Below are positions 10,201-18,828 of a DNA stretch of 64,000 nucleotides, in pieces. Source of the DNA: Variovorax sp. ZS18.2.2 (GTDB lineage: Bacteria; Pseudomonadota; Gammaproteobacteria; Burkholderiales; Burkholderiaceae_C). The notes under the pieces are model-generated. The model made no database searches and had not been told where the DNA came from. It saw only the letters and a list, made by a program, of their open reading frames with translations. The stretch's first letter is position 1. Each line of letters begins with the position of its first letter. The stretch covers positions 248,001 to 312,000 of the forward strand of contig NZ_JANLNM010000005.1 in the NCBI RefSeq assembly GCF_024701975.1, read 5' to 3'. A program made the translations under genes and the position numbers.

Positions 10201-10261
10201 AGAACATCAGGTCGTCCTTGGCGGGTGAATCGGTCTCGATGCGGAACTCGTGGTCGGCCAT
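7220..10261 (-). CDS. vgrG: VgrG spike protein with glycine-zipper C-terminal extension
   Basis: 1013 residues, well above the ~650-750 of a plain VgrG. Residues 1-~600 form the gp27/gp5-like body, almost identical to the truncated VgrG at 1-2317. A needle of TVxRDQT- and TxVDADHALLVKG-type repeats follows. From about residue 795 there is an extra ~220 residues: a helical part, a glycine-zipper stretch near 900-945 (repeated GGVGG, GGVVGG, GGAAG) that could insert in membranes, and a low-complexity Pro/Ser/Gly/Asn tail. This may be an effector or an adaptor-docking region. It follows clpV by 27 nt and precedes the DUF2169 adaptor by 11 nt. Confidence 0.95.
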   Translation of the reverse strand: MADHEFRIETDSPAKDDLMFWRIVGHEALARPSAYELTVLSKNKALDAKDILGRAFDVVIEFQDKGGAKHERHCQGHAVRFVRAGHVGRHFEYRITLRSWFWLLTKRTNSRILQDKKVLEVLDAVFEDSPIKRFKKTKAGNVIGTHTPRRYCVQHQENDYQFLSRLLEDEGIYYWFDAHDAPGTMHLSDASDMAHEKLPVEGTLSYMASDATEARHNEISRWVSSRQFDTGKQASRDSDFKAIKKKLSPSIDAKDDHELADFEEFEFPGGYFTGDDGENRTKMRGEELNARRDRHWALTTWPDVTAGRSFKFEGDPDGTRNGEYVIAACTFMASHPGYESVGTGGATPQQVHASLADVLRDDAVNADTLQVLEDLIAGTPMLNSAQPGVSAFLITAIPMERAYRPPRLTPRVTMPGPQTAIVVGPAGDELHVDDHGRVKVHFHWDRYDESNEKSTCWVRVSQPWGGKGWGGYFIPRIGQEVIVDFLNGDPDRPVIVGRVYNDDQPIPYKSPTQSGFKTRSTPGGGPANYNEIMFEDKKGEENINIHAELDMSRSVERDDSTKVDRDQTVTVKRDQTSTVVRDRKLTVQNNDTTSIQQFQKLTVGQNQDNHIVGNQTTHVDADHALLVKGNHTIDVKGKRTDSTGGNEGRFVKGNQTIAVIGNMSQKAARMTFEAGHMEFKVTGGNSINWDGGAAPYTAAFQKYTLVSNTHINMIAVGDINQTSLGSNTTVLGANTSGYIGNNSEANLGMAQSTFLGMSTDNAVGLAMSNFLGMQIENTVAIQIISVAAIGIERKNGDLKEAPFHILKAGGAGGGGNATPRIDKLAAAFSAVSAIWGIYTGRAGVKATFKQYEDAVAQLRAAANDPACASVPGLQGRLNRMANAGDARLEQGHSLAGSHFGTDTAIGAGTGAAVVGGVGGIFGPVGTAVGGVVGGAAGAVVGGPIGAMTRAASSDAGDQADALKPLDDGSVPPEPPPANPAPQTPTPDSGPNSSQTDGPTSSEPGPNSSGSGEP

Positions 10262-10288
10262 TTTTTGCTCTTGGAAGAGGGATGTCGT

Positions 10289-13006
10289 TCAGTCGAACGC
10301 GTAGGTGAAATCGGCATCCTTCACATCCAGCGCGACGCGGCGGATCTCTCCACCGGACGCGAGGCGTTGCAGGTACTCGACGGAAATGGTGGGCAGCACC
10401 GTGTTGGTCAGGATCGCGTCGATCACGCGGCCGCCCGACTCCGGGTCCTGGCAGCGCGCGACCACCTGCTCGATCACCGCCTCGGTGTATTCGAAGGGCA
10501 CGCCGTGGTTGGTCTCCACGCGCTTCTTGATGCGACCCAGCTGCAGTCGCACGATCTTCTTCATCATGTCGGGCGACAGCGGGTAGTAGGGAATGGTGAC
10601 GATGCGGCCCAAGAGCGCGGGCGGAAACACCTTCATCAGCGGCGCCTTCAGCGCATCGGCCAGCGCGTTCGAATCGGGCAGCAGCTCGGGGTCGCGGCAC
10701 ATGCTCATCACAAGCTCGCTGCCAGCGTTGGTGGTGAGCAGGATGATCGTGTTCTTGAAATCGATCATGCGGCCCTCGCCGTCTTCCATCCAGCCCTTGT
10801 CGAAGACCTGGAAGAAGATCTCGTGCACGTCGGGGTGGGCCTTCTCGACCTCGTCGAGCAGCACCACGCTGTACGGACGGCGGCGCACGGCCTCGGTCAG
10901 GATGCCGCCCTCGCCGTAGCCCACATAGCCCGGCGGCGCGCCCTTGAGCGTGGAGACGGTGTGCGCCTCCTGGAACTCGCTCATGTTGATGGTGATGATG
11001 TTCTGCTCGCCGCCGTAGAGCGCCTCGGCAAGCGCCAGTGCGGTCTCGGTCTTGCCGACGCCCGAGGTGCCGCAGAGCATGAAGACGCCGATGGGCTTCT
11101 GCGGGTTGTCCAGGCGCGCACGCGAGGTCTGGATGCGGCGCGCGATCATCTCCAGGCCGTGCTTCTGGCCGATGACGCGCATGTTGAGCGTGTCGGCGAG
11201 CTTGAGCACCGCTTCGACTTCGTTCTTGACCATGCGGCCGACCGGAATGCCGGTCCAGTCCGCGACCACCGAGGCCACGGCCTGTTCGTCGACCGACGGA
11301 AGAATGAGCGGCGACTCGCCTTGCACCGCGTGGATCTTGGCCTGCAGCTCGTGCAGTTCGGCGAGCAGGGCGGCGCGGTCGTGCGCGGGGGCAGCGGCAA
11401 CAGCACCGGCAGCCGCGTCTGCAGGCGCGGCATCTGAGGGCGCATCCACCGGCTTGTTGCCCGCGCGCAATTTGCTGCGCAGCTCCAGCAGCCGGTCGAC
11501 CAGCCCCTTCTCTTCCTGCCAGCGCGCATTCAGCGCTTCGAGCTGCTGCTTCGATTCGACCAGCAGCGCCTCCACCTGCGCCGAGCGCTTGGTCACGTCG
11601 ATGCCGATGGTGGCCTCGCGGCCGATGATCTCCTGCTCGACCGTAAGCCCTTCGATGCGGCGCATGCAGTCTTCCACTTCGGGCGGCGTCGCGTGCTGCG
11701 ACACGGCCACGCGGGCGCATGCGGTGTCCAGCAGGCTCACAGCCTTGTCGGGCAACTGGCGCGCGGGAATGTAGCGGTGCGAGAGCTTGACGGCCGCTTC
11801 GATGGCCTCGTCGAGCAACTGCACGCGGTGGTGCTTCTCCAGCACGCTGGCCACGCCGCGCAGCATCAATATCGCCTTCACCTCGTCGGGCTCCGGCACC
11901 TGCACGACCTGAAAGCGGCGGGTGAGCGCCGGGTCCTTCTCGATGTATTTCTTGTACTCGGCCCAGGTGGTCGCGCCGATGGTGCGCAGGTTGCCGCGTG
12001 CGAGCGCGGGCTTGAGCAGGTTGGCCGCATCGCCGGTGCCGGCCGCGCCGCCCGCGCCCACGAGCGTGTGGATCTCGTCGATGAACAGGATGATCGGCGT
12101 CGGCGAACTCTGCACCTCGTCGATCACCTGGCGCAGGCGCTGCTCGAACTCGCCCTTCATGCTCGCGCCGGCCTGCAAGAGGCCGATGTCGAGCGTGAGC
12201 AGCTTCACGTCCTTCAGTTGCGGCGGCACGTCGCCGCGTGCGAGGCGCTGCGCAAAACCTTCCACCACTGCCGTCTTGCCGACGCCGGCCTCCCCGGTCA
12301 AGAGCGGATTGTTCTGGCGGCGGCGCATGAGGATGTCGACGATCTGGCGGATTTCCTCGTCCCGCCCGGTCACCGGATCCATCTCTCCCTTCTTGGCTTT
12401 CTCCGTGAGGTCGACAGCAAATTTCTTGAGCGCATCGCCCTTGCCCATGGCGGCGGGCGCCATCGCGCCCGAGTCTTCGCCGGGGGCGCCGCTGCCCATG
12501 CCGGTGCCGTCCTGCGCGCGCATCTGCGATTCGGGCGAGGCATCGCACACCTTCGGGAAGTTGTCGGCCAGGTCCTCGACCTTGATCTTCTCGAACTGCT
12601 TGGACAGGCCGAACAGCGGGTTGCGCAGGCTCTGCGTCTTCAGCATGGCGACCACGATGTAGCCGGTGCGCACCTGCGCCTCGCCGAACTGCAGCGTGGC
12701 GTAGGTCCATGCGCGTTCGATGGCGTTCTCGATGTGCGGCGAGAAGTCGCTGATCGCGGTGGCGCCGCGCGGCAGGCGGTCGAGCGCGGCGGTCATGTCC
12801 TTGGCGATCACCGACACATCGAGGCCGTAGTGCTGGATCACGCGATGCAGGTCGGAGTCCTGCGCCTGCAGCAGCTGGGCGAACCAGTGCTCCAGTTCCA
12901 CATACGGATTGCCCCGCATCTTGCAGAACACCGTGGCGCCTTCGATGGCCTTGTAGGCCAGCGAGTTGAGCTTGCCGAAGAGGGCGGTGCGACTGATTTC
13001 ACTCAT
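10289..13006 (-). CDS. clpV: T6SS sheath-recycling ATPase ClpV (TssH)
   Basis: 905 residues, the normal size for ClpV. The start MSEISRTALFGKLNSLAYKA has a GGAG Shine-Dalgarno 6 nt upstream; the longer open frame reads into the preceding gene. Two AAA+ modules are visible, with Walker A motifs GEAGVGKTA (first ring) and GTSGVGKTE (second ring), a ClpB-type middle coiled coil and the GYVGYGEGG pore loop. ClpV hexamers bind and unfold the contracted TssBC sheath so that it can be reused. TssB/TssC are not encoded here, but TagJ, which links sheath to ClpV in H1-type systems, is. Confidence 0.97.
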   Translation of the reverse strand: MSEISRTALFGKLNSLAYKAIEGATVFCKMRGNPYVELEHWFAQLLQAQDSDLHRVIQHYGLDVSVIAKDMTAALDRLPRGATAISDFSPHIENAIERAWTYATLQFGEAQVRTGYIVVAMLKTQSLRNPLFGLSKQFEKIKVEDLADNFPKVCDASPESQMRAQDGTGMGSGAPGEDSGAMAPAAMGKGDALKKFAVDLTEKAKKGEMDPVTGRDEEIRQIVDILMRRRQNNPLLTGEAGVGKTAVVEGFAQRLARGDVPPQLKDVKLLTLDIGLLQAGASMKGEFEQRLRQVIDEVQSSPTPIILFIDEIHTLVGAGGAAGTGDAANLLKPALARGNLRTIGATTWAEYKKYIEKDPALTRRFQVVQVPEPDEVKAILMLRGVASVLEKHHRVQLLDEAIEAAVKLSHRYIPARQLPDKAVSLLDTACARVAVSQHATPPEVEDCMRRIEGLTVEQEIIGREATIGIDVTKRSAQVEALLVESKQQLEALNARWQEEKGLVDRLLELRSKLRAGNKPVDAPSDAAPADAAAGAVAAAPAHDRAALLAELHELQAKIHAVQGESPLILPSVDEQAVASVVADWTGIPVGRMVKNEVEAVLKLADTLNMRVIGQKHGLEMIARRIQTSRARLDNPQKPIGVFMLCGTSGVGKTETALALAEALYGGEQNIITINMSEFQEAHTVSTLKGAPPGYVGYGEGGILTEAVRRRPYSVVLLDEVEKAHPDVHEIFFQVFDKGWMEDGEGRMIDFKNTIILLTTNAGSELVMSMCRDPELLPDSNALADALKAPLMKVFPPALLGRIVTIPYYPLSPDMMKKIVRLQLGRIKKRVETNHGVPFEYTEAVIEQVVARCQDPESGGRVIDAILTNTVLPTISVEYLQRLASGGEIRRVALDVKDADFTYAFD

Positions 13007-13083
13007 GGAAGACTCCGTATCTGTTGAAGACGATTCATGCCGGGAAATTTGAATGAAGGACGTTCGGCGATGTGTGGGCGAAT

Positions 13084-14418
13084 TCAGGGTGGGGCCGCGA
13101 GCCTTGCGCTGGCCAGCCAACCCTGCACGTTCCGCCCCGCCTCGCGGCGCGGAACGATCGGCTCGATGCGAACGGCGCCGAAACCGGCGGCCGCAAGGCA
13201 GGCCTCGACGTGAGCTGCCGCATGGCGGTAGCGGCCGCTGCCCTCGATCTTGAAGTCGTCCCGACCCCCGGCCATGGCCTCGACCGTGAACACCACGCCG
13301 CCTTGCGGGCGCAGCGCACGCGCGGCTGCCGCCAGCACCTCGTGCAGATCGCCGAAGTAGCACAGCGTGTCGGCCGATGCCACCAGGTCGAACCGGGCGG
13401 GCTGTGTCTGCAGGTAGTGGGTGAGCTCGGCCTTGTGCAGCACGTCGTAGCCGCCGCGCTGCTCCGCGCGCTGCAGCATGCCGACCGACAGGTCGCAGCC
13501 GGCCAGGTGCGAGGCCCAGGGCCGCAGCAGCGGGGCGCAGAGTCCGGTGCCGCAGCCGGCATCGACCACCGCCAGATGCGCGGCGGGCGGGCCATACATG
13601 TCCTGCACCGCGCGGGCCACCAGTTCGGGGGCGCGGTAGTGCAGCTTCTCCAGGCTCGCGTCGAAGCTTCCTGCGTAGCTGTCGAACAACGTCTCCACAT
13701 AGCCGTCGCTGGCGCGCTCGGGCGCATGCCCCTCGCAGGCGGCCAGCAGATGCGCGACCACGGGGTTGCCTGGATCTTCGGTCAGCCACTCCCGGTACAT
13801 GCAGATGGCCTGCTCGTTCTCGCGGAGCAGCTCCAGCGCGCGAATCACCTTCGAGCGCGCGCTCAGGTTGCGCGGCTGCAGCAGCACCGCACGGCTGTTG
13901 GCGATGACGCTTTCCTCGATGCGCCCCTGCTCCATCAGCGCGATCGACAGGTTGTACCAGGCCTCGCTGGACGTCGGCCGCAGTTCGATCGCACGGCGGC
14001 TGACGCGCTCGGCGGCCTGCCAGTGGCCTTTGCTGCATTCGAGCGTCGCGATGTTGCTCAGCGCGTCGGCGCCGTCGTCACCCTTGGCAAAGGACACGCT
14101 GTTTTCATAGGCACGCATTGCATCGTCGACGCGGCCGGCCTCGACCAGCAGATTGCCCAGGTTGTTCCAGGCGCCGCTCTGCGCGGGTTGCAGCGTGAGC
14201 GACCGCCCGATCAACGCGATGCTCTCGGCGTCGCGCCCCTGCGCATGGCGCAGCAAGCCCTGGTAGTGCAGGGCATCGGGGTCGCCGGGCGCGGCTTCCA
14301 GAATGCGGGCGAGCAGTTCGTCGGCCGCGTCGAGATTCCCCGCCTTCGTCAGGTCCGCCGCTTGCACCAGCGCGGCCGCGTGCGCCGCCGTGTCTGCACA
14401 CCCGAGAGTCGTCGTCAT
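13084..14418 (-). CDS. TPR protein with SAM-dependent methyltransferase domain
   Basis: 444 residues. The ATG overlaps the tssG stop as ATGA, so translation is coupled. Residues ~1-220 are tetratricopeptide repeats (GNLDAADELLARILEAAPGD, QPAQSGAWNNLGNLLVEAGR). The C-terminal half is a class I methyltransferase with motif I VVDAGCGTG and a motif II-like GCDLSVGMLQRA, ending in WLASARL. The substrate is unknown. The position between tssG and clpV is not part of the core T6SS gene set. Modification of a T6SS component, with TPRs choosing the target, is a guess from location. It is 77 nt upstream of clpV. Confidence 0.85.
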   Translation of the reverse strand: MTTTLGCADTAAHAAALVQAADLTKAGNLDAADELLARILEAAPGDPDALHYQGLLRHAQGRDAESIALIGRSLTLQPAQSGAWNNLGNLLVEAGRVDDAMRAYENSVSFAKGDDGADALSNIATLECSKGHWQAAERVSRRAIELRPTSSEAWYNLSIALMEQGRIEESVIANSRAVLLQPRNLSARSKVIRALELLRENEQAICMYREWLTEDPGNPVVAHLLAACEGHAPERASDGYVETLFDSYAGSFDASLEKLHYRAPELVARAVQDMYGPPAAHLAVVDAGCGTGLCAPLLRPWASHLAGCDLSVGMLQRAEQRGGYDVLHKAELTHYLQTQPARFDLVASADTLCYFGDLHEVLAAAARALRPQGGVVFTVEAMAGGRDDFKIEGSGRYRHAAAHVEACLAAAGFGAVRIEPIVPRREAGRNVQGWLASARLAAPP

Positions 14419-15497
14419 GCCGCGGCTCCTGCAGCGGCCCGGACGGTCATCGAGCTGTTGCCGATGCGCACGTCCGCCGCGTCCTTCGAGCGCGTGCGCT
14501 GACCGAGCCACGAGACCCAGCCCAGGCGCGGCGCGTTGCCCTGCTTCTGCCCGAGCCGCGTGACCGGCACCTCGGCCTTCTCGAGCACGAGTTCGGCATC
14601 CCATTCGAGTTCGTCGCCCAGCAGCTGCTGCATCCAGCGCTGCAGCACCGGCCGCGCGGTGCCGATCGGCAGGAACATGCGGTACTGATCGAGCGTGAGC
14701 GGCCCCATGTGCAGGCGCACGCGGTGCTGCCGGTCCCACGCGCGGGTGCCGAGCATCGCGCCCATGCCCATCGAGCGCGAGCTCTCGCCCCGCCCGAGCC
14801 GCGTGACTTCGTCCGTGGGCACGCGCATCCAGTGGCCGACCCAGCGCTCCAGCGTCACCGGCACGCCGAAGTAGCTGCACAGCACCGACTCCACGCTCTC
14901 GGCGTTGTGCACGCGGCGCGCGAGCCAGCCCGAGAAATGCAGGCGCGCATCGTCGTGCACCTCGTCGCGCCCGATGCGGCCCGGCGTGCCGGTGCCGATG
15001 AACGCGCCGACCTGCAGCCTGAAGCGGTCTTCGCCCGGACGGTCGAGCGCCACCGCGGGCCGTGCCTGCGCCCACGCGCGGTAGAAGTGCAGCGAGAAGC
15101 GATGCAGAAAGCTGTCGAGAAACGCCAGCCACGTCGGGTCGCCATGGTTCAGGCTGCGCTCGCGGACGAAGTCGCTCAGGTGAACCGGCAGCGGGCCGTT
15201 GGGGCCGACGTAGCTGAAGAAATGCTGGCGCAGCCGCGGTGGCGAATACGCGGTTGCCGGCTCGAAGCGGCTGAAGCTGGCCGGCGCGAACGACAGCGAA
15301 GGCTCCTGCCCCACGCGCACCGGCTCGGCGCTCGGCAGCAGCGCGCGGCCCCAGCGCGGCGTGGTCGCGGCGACCGATTCCAGCCGGCGCATGACCGCGA
15401 AGTAATCGAACGACCACGGCTCCGCCGACCATCCGCGCAGCGCGTTGTCCACGCGTGTGGCTACAGAATCTGCCGGGTCCCGCACAGCGGCCTCCAT
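14415..15497 (-). CDS. tssG: T6SS baseplate protein TssG
   Basis: 360 residues with the TssG pattern: WSFDYFAVMRRLE near the N-terminus, FARFEP/PRLRQHFFSYVGPNGPLP, then LAFLDSFLHRFSLHFYRAW. These are family-typical blocks for docking in the wedge. TssG pairs with two TssF and TssE/TssK to form the baseplate wedge around the VgrG spike. The start is the first in-frame ATG (15495-15497), which overlaps the tssF end by 37 nt; the longer open frame lies fully within tssF. The end overlaps the methyltransferase start by 4 nt. Confidence 0.95.
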   Translation of the reverse strand: MEAAVRDPADSVATRVDNALRGWSAEPWSFDYFAVMRRLESVAATTPRWGRALLPSAEPVRVGQEPSLSFAPASFSRFEPATAYSPPRLRQHFFSYVGPNGPLPVHLSDFVRERSLNHGDPTWLAFLDSFLHRFSLHFYRAWAQARPAVALDRPGEDRFRLQVGAFIGTGTPGRIGRDEVHDDARLHFSGWLARRVHNAESVESVLCSYFGVPVTLERWVGHWMRVPTDEVTRLGRGESSRSMGMGAMLGTRAWDRQHRVRLHMGPLTLDQYRMFLPIGTARPVLQRWMQQLLGDELEWDAELVLEKAEVPVTRLGQKQGNAPRLGWVSWLGQRTRSKDAADVRIGNSSMTVRAAAGAAA

Positions 15498-17353
15498 CGC
15501 ATGGTCTCGCCCTTGCCCGCCACGCGCAGCACGGTCTCGACGAAGTGATTGACCTCCACATGGCGCGCGAGAAAGCGCGACATCACGGCGCCGAAGAGAA
15601 ACACGCTGTGGCCATGGAACGCATCCTTGTCGACCTCCAGCGTCACCTCGAGCCCACGCCCGAACGCGATCGGCCCCTTGAGCGGCAGGCGGCGCGCCAC
15701 GGGCTTGCTCTTCACGGACAGGAGGCCACGCACTTGGCCCTGGCGCATCTCGTCGGCGTGCGTGGCATAGAGCATCAGCGTCTCGCGCAGCGCGGCGGCA
15801 CCCTGCTCCGGCGTGCTGTCGGAAATCGACAGATAGTTGAGCGCGAGGTGGTCGACCACCCGCCAGCCCAGCCCCTGGCTCACCACCGGCGACACCGGCC
15901 GCGAGGGCCCGCGCACCATGCGCACGCGCTGCACGGGGAAGGAGTCGACGCAGTCGAAATCGTTGTCGCGGCCGAGCGGCATCAGGAGCGGCAGGTCGCG
16001 GTTGGTGCACAGCGCGGTCACCGCCAACTGCCGCAGCGTGGCCGCATACGGCGCCTGCTGCGGATCGACGATCTGCATGTAGACCTCGGAGCCGATGTGG
16101 CTGCTGCGGTGGCCCTCGGTGCGCTGCCGCACCGACAGCATGCGCGGCTCGCGCGTGGTCGTGAAGTAGGCGGGGTGGCTGTGCCGCGTGCCGTGAAAGG
16201 CCGAGTAGAAAGGCCGGAACGGCTGCTCCGCCGCCGCGGCATCGACGCCGGGTGCGCCGTGGCCGATCACCTCGGTGACGGTGTGCACCTCGAAATCCTG
16301 CGGCCGCGTGCGGTCGGGCACCAGGTGGAACTGGCTCACGCCTTCGGTGAGCGGCACGCGATCGAGCCGCTTGTTGAAGAGGTTGACCACCGGCACGCAA
16401 TGGAGCTGGATGTTCTCTGCGCTCACCAGCTTTTCGAGCGCCGCATCGCCGCGCGAGAACAGCAGCACGAGTTCGATCTCGGTGACCGGCATGGTCGCGA
16501 GCAGCGCCTGCAGCCCGGCGATGCGCAAAAACTGGAAGCGCTGCGGAAACGCGAAGTACTCCTGCAGCAGCCGGAAGCCCGAGAAGCCCGTGGCCGTGAC
16601 CGGCAACAGCGCCTCGTCGTCCTCGAAGCCGACCGGCTGGATTGCGCTGGCCGGCAGGCTCTGCGCCACGCCCTGCAATGCGCCGGTGGGCGACAACGGC
16701 CGCACCATCACGCCGATGGGCTGGCCCAGCGCGCATTCCTGCAGTTGCCACGCCACGTCTTCCGCGCCGCCGAGGTGCAGCACCAGGTCGTCGAGCGCGA
16801 TCTGGTTGAACTTGAGCCCCGCCGTCGCGCGCAGCGCGATGCGCAGGCCGCCGCGGATGGCGCGCGACTGCGGGTGCGTGGCGAGCGGCAGGTCCGGCGC
16901 ATAGGTGAAGTACTGCGCGCGCTGCACCTCCATCGGCCAGATGCGCAGCGCGCCCGATGTGCGGAACTCGCAATGCGTGTTCTGCCCCACGGCCTGGCGC
17001 GCACGCAGGCCGGCGCCGCGCGGCAGCTTCGGGCCTGTCGCCAGGTTGGCGTCGTCGAGGTCGGGCGAGAAGGACACCACCGCCATCGCCGGCGTCGGTG
17101 CAAGGAAGTTCGGATAGACGATGTCGAGCAGGTGCCCCGTGAAGCGCGGGTACTCTGCATCGAGCTTGAGGTTGACGCGCGCCGACAGGAAGGCCGTGGC
17201 CTCGATCAGCCGCTCGACATAGGGATCGGCGACCTCCTGCCCCTCGATGCCCAGCCGGTGCGCAATCTTCGGAAAGGCGCGCGCGAACTCCGAAGAGCTC
17301 TCGCGGAAGTAGCGCAGTTCCTGTTCATACAGGTTCAGCAGCCGAGGGTCCAT
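15461..17353 (-). CDS. tssF: T6SS baseplate protein TssF
   Basis: 630 residues, the usual TssF size. The start MDPRLLNLYEQELRYFRESS and the segment AFPKIAHRLGIEGQEVADPYVERLIEATAFL are hallmark family sequence. TssF is the main wedge protein of the baseplate and contacts TssG, TssK and VgrG. It lies in the conserved tssE-tssF-tssG order, but is separated from tssE by a 111-nt stretch holding a repeat-like palindrome, so the two are not tightly coupled as is common elsewhere. Confidence 0.97.
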   Translation of the reverse strand: MDPRLLNLYEQELRYFRESSSEFARAFPKIAHRLGIEGQEVADPYVERLIEATAFLSARVNLKLDAEYPRFTGHLLDIVYPNFLAPTPAMAVVSFSPDLDDANLATGPKLPRGAGLRARQAVGQNTHCEFRTSGALRIWPMEVQRAQYFTYAPDLPLATHPQSRAIRGGLRIALRATAGLKFNQIALDDLVLHLGGAEDVAWQLQECALGQPIGVMVRPLSPTGALQGVAQSLPASAIQPVGFEDDEALLPVTATGFSGFRLLQEYFAFPQRFQFLRIAGLQALLATMPVTEIELVLLFSRGDAALEKLVSAENIQLHCVPVVNLFNKRLDRVPLTEGVSQFHLVPDRTRPQDFEVHTVTEVIGHGAPGVDAAAAEQPFRPFYSAFHGTRHSHPAYFTTTREPRMLSVRQRTEGHRSSHIGSEVYMQIVDPQQAPYAATLRQLAVTALCTNRDLPLLMPLGRDNDFDCVDSFPVQRVRMVRGPSRPVSPVVSQGLGWRVVDHLALNYLSISDSTPEQGAAALRETLMLYATHADEMRQGQVRGLLSVKSKPVARRLPLKGPIAFGRGLEVTLEVDKDAFHGHSVFLFGAVMSRFLARHVEVNHFVETVLRVAGKGETMRWRPLCGTRQIL

Positions 17354-17464
17354 GTCGGATTTACCTTGATGCGGCTGCCGCCGGGCCGCCCCAAGGCGAG
17401 CCGCGCCTCCCCCCCGGGGGGTGGCGAATTACACGGAGCGCAGCGGAGTGAAAAGCCGGGGGGC
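17354..17464. repeat. GC-rich palindromic spacer between tssE and tssF
   Basis: The 111-nt gap holds a C-run/G-run hairpin (CCCCCCCGGGGGGT around 17409-17422) flanked by GGCCGCCCCAAGGCGAGCC and a GGAGCGCAGCGGAGTG segment. It looks like a dispersed intergenic repeat of comamonad genomes rather than a gene. In an operon it could reduce readthrough into tssF, or stabilise the tssE mRNA end. Family assignment is from memory of style only. Confidence 0.5.
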
Positions 17465-17977
17465 TCATGATCTTTGCGCCATGTCCACGATCTCTATGCG
17501 GCCTTCTTCCAGATCGACTCGGCTTCGCATCAGGAACTCCAGCGGCACGGGTTGCGCCCACAGCATGCCGCGGATCTGCAGGCCGATGCTGTTGTGCGAT
17601 TCCAGTGCCGAGCCTTCCATGACGAGTTCCACTTCGAGAGTGCGGGACAAAATGCGCGGCTCGAACTGCAGGATTGCGTTCTTCAAAGCCTGTTCCATGC
17701 TGACACGCTGCACCGACGAGGTGAACTGGCCAGACAGCATAGGCAATCCGTAGTTGATGACCGAGCGCGCCGCATTCGGGTACTGCTTGTCGTCCATCGC
17801 AAGCCCGAAACCCGTGGCGTTGAAGAGCCAGCTCAGGTCGCGCAGCACGGCCGCGCGCAGTGCCTGCTTGGTGAGCGTGCGCTTCTCGTCGCTCTCGCGT
17901 TTTTCAGTCGGCGCGTTGTCGACCAGGCGGTCGAGCAGCGAAGGCTGCAGGCGCTCCTGGGCGGTGAGCTCGGCCAC
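17465..17977 (-). CDS. tssE: T6SS baseplate protein TssE (gp25-like)
   Basis: 170 residues with the gp25-like core (LRDLSWLFNATGF, then SVINYGLPMLSGQFTSS, and the C-terminal IRGMLWAQPVPLEFLMRSRV), matching TssE, which starts sheath assembly on the baseplate. The likely start is a GTG at 17975-17977, one base after the tagJ stop, with a GAGGCGG Shine-Dalgarno inside the tagJ end. Coupled with tagJ as in H1-type clusters. Confidence 0.95.
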   Translation of the reverse strand: MAELTAQERLQPSLLDRLVDNAPTEKRESDEKRTLTKQALRAAVLRDLSWLFNATGFGLAMDDKQYPNAARSVINYGLPMLSGQFTSSVQRVSMEQALKNAILQFEPRILSRTLEVELVMEGSALESHNSIGLQIRGMLWAQPVPLEFLMRSRVDLEEGRIEIVDMAQRS

Positions 17978-17978
17978 G

Positions 17979-18827
17979 TCAACCGCCTCCGCTTTCGGTG
18001 CCTTCCTCTGGTGTCGCTTCTTCTTCAGCGGAAGCCACCGGGTTGAAGAGGATCTCGCGCACGTCCATCAGCGCGTACTCGCCGGCATCGCTGCCGAGCA
18101 CGCGCTGGCCGTAGCCAGCCCAGACCTCGGGGCGCAGTTCGCGCCACTCTGTCTTGCGCGCGAGCCGCAGTTCGCCGTCTTCGCTCTTCTCGGTGCCTTC
18201 GTAGCGGGTGGGAATGAGCGCGAGGGTTTCGCCGCCGTTCTCGAACTGCAGGTGCGCGGGCATCCAGACGCAGTCGCGCAGGTCCTCGGGCGGCTCGATC
18301 TTGATGTGCGCGAGCCGGACGTACGGAATCCAGTAATACTTGCCGTTGACGAAGGCCTCGAGCACCGGGCCCAGGCGCATGTCGGCATCGGCCAGCCACT
18401 CGAACGGTGCGCCGTCGATGGTGCCGGCGATGGCGGGTGCGCCGTCGAACGCGCGCTGCCGAAGATCCTCGGCCAGCTCGGACTCACCGCGCCCCTGCCG
18501 CAGCAGCGACTCGATGAGAAGCGCCAGCCATTCGTCGGGCTGGCCGAAGATCATGGGCGTGCGCGTGCCGGCGAACACCTCGGCGCGCAGGCCCTCGCAG
18601 CGCACGGCGTCGCCATACACCTGCTTCATGGGAACGGCCAGCGCATCGAGCTCGGCCGCGACGGTCAGCTGGTTGAGCGCGCGCTCCCACTGGCCCAGCA
18701 CGCAGAGCAGCTGCGCCATGAAGACGCGGTGCTTGCTGTCGGAAGGCTTGGCGCGCACCTCGTCGCTGAGGGCCTTGAGCGCGGCCACCGGGTCGGCGGA
18801 CTTCAGGAGTTCGGCGGAGGTGGTCAT
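17979..18827 (-). CDS. tagJ: T6SS accessory protein TagJ (ImpE family)
   Basis: 282 residues. The N-terminal half is helical and TPR-like (KSADPVAALKALSDEVRAKP, VFMAQLLCVLGQWERALNQL). The C-terminal half carries the ImpE signature (FVNGKYYWIPYVRLAHIKIE, then EPPEDLRDCVWMPAHLQFENG). TagJ binds the N-terminal helix of TssB and ClpV in the Pseudomonas H1 system. The order hcp-tagJ-tssE is the same as in H1. It begins 1 nt after the hcp stop, so the two are translated together. Confidence 0.93.
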   Translation of the reverse strand: MTTSAELLKSADPVAALKALSDEVRAKPSDSKHRVFMAQLLCVLGQWERALNQLTVAAELDALAVPMKQVYGDAVRCEGLRAEVFAGTRTPMIFGQPDEWLALLIESLLRQGRGESELAEDLRQRAFDGAPAIAGTIDGAPFEWLADADMRLGPVLEAFVNGKYYWIPYVRLAHIKIEPPEDLRDCVWMPAHLQFENGGETLALIPTRYEGTEKSEDGELRLARKTEWRELRPEVWAGYGQRVLGSDAGEYALMDVREILFNPVASAEEEATPEEGTESGGG

Positions 18828-18828
18828 G

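Noticed and set aside
9246..12710. 1154-codon minus-strand frame and others of the kind inside tssM, tpsA and clpV
   Set aside because: They lie in other phases of real genes; high Arg/Ala content and no motif.
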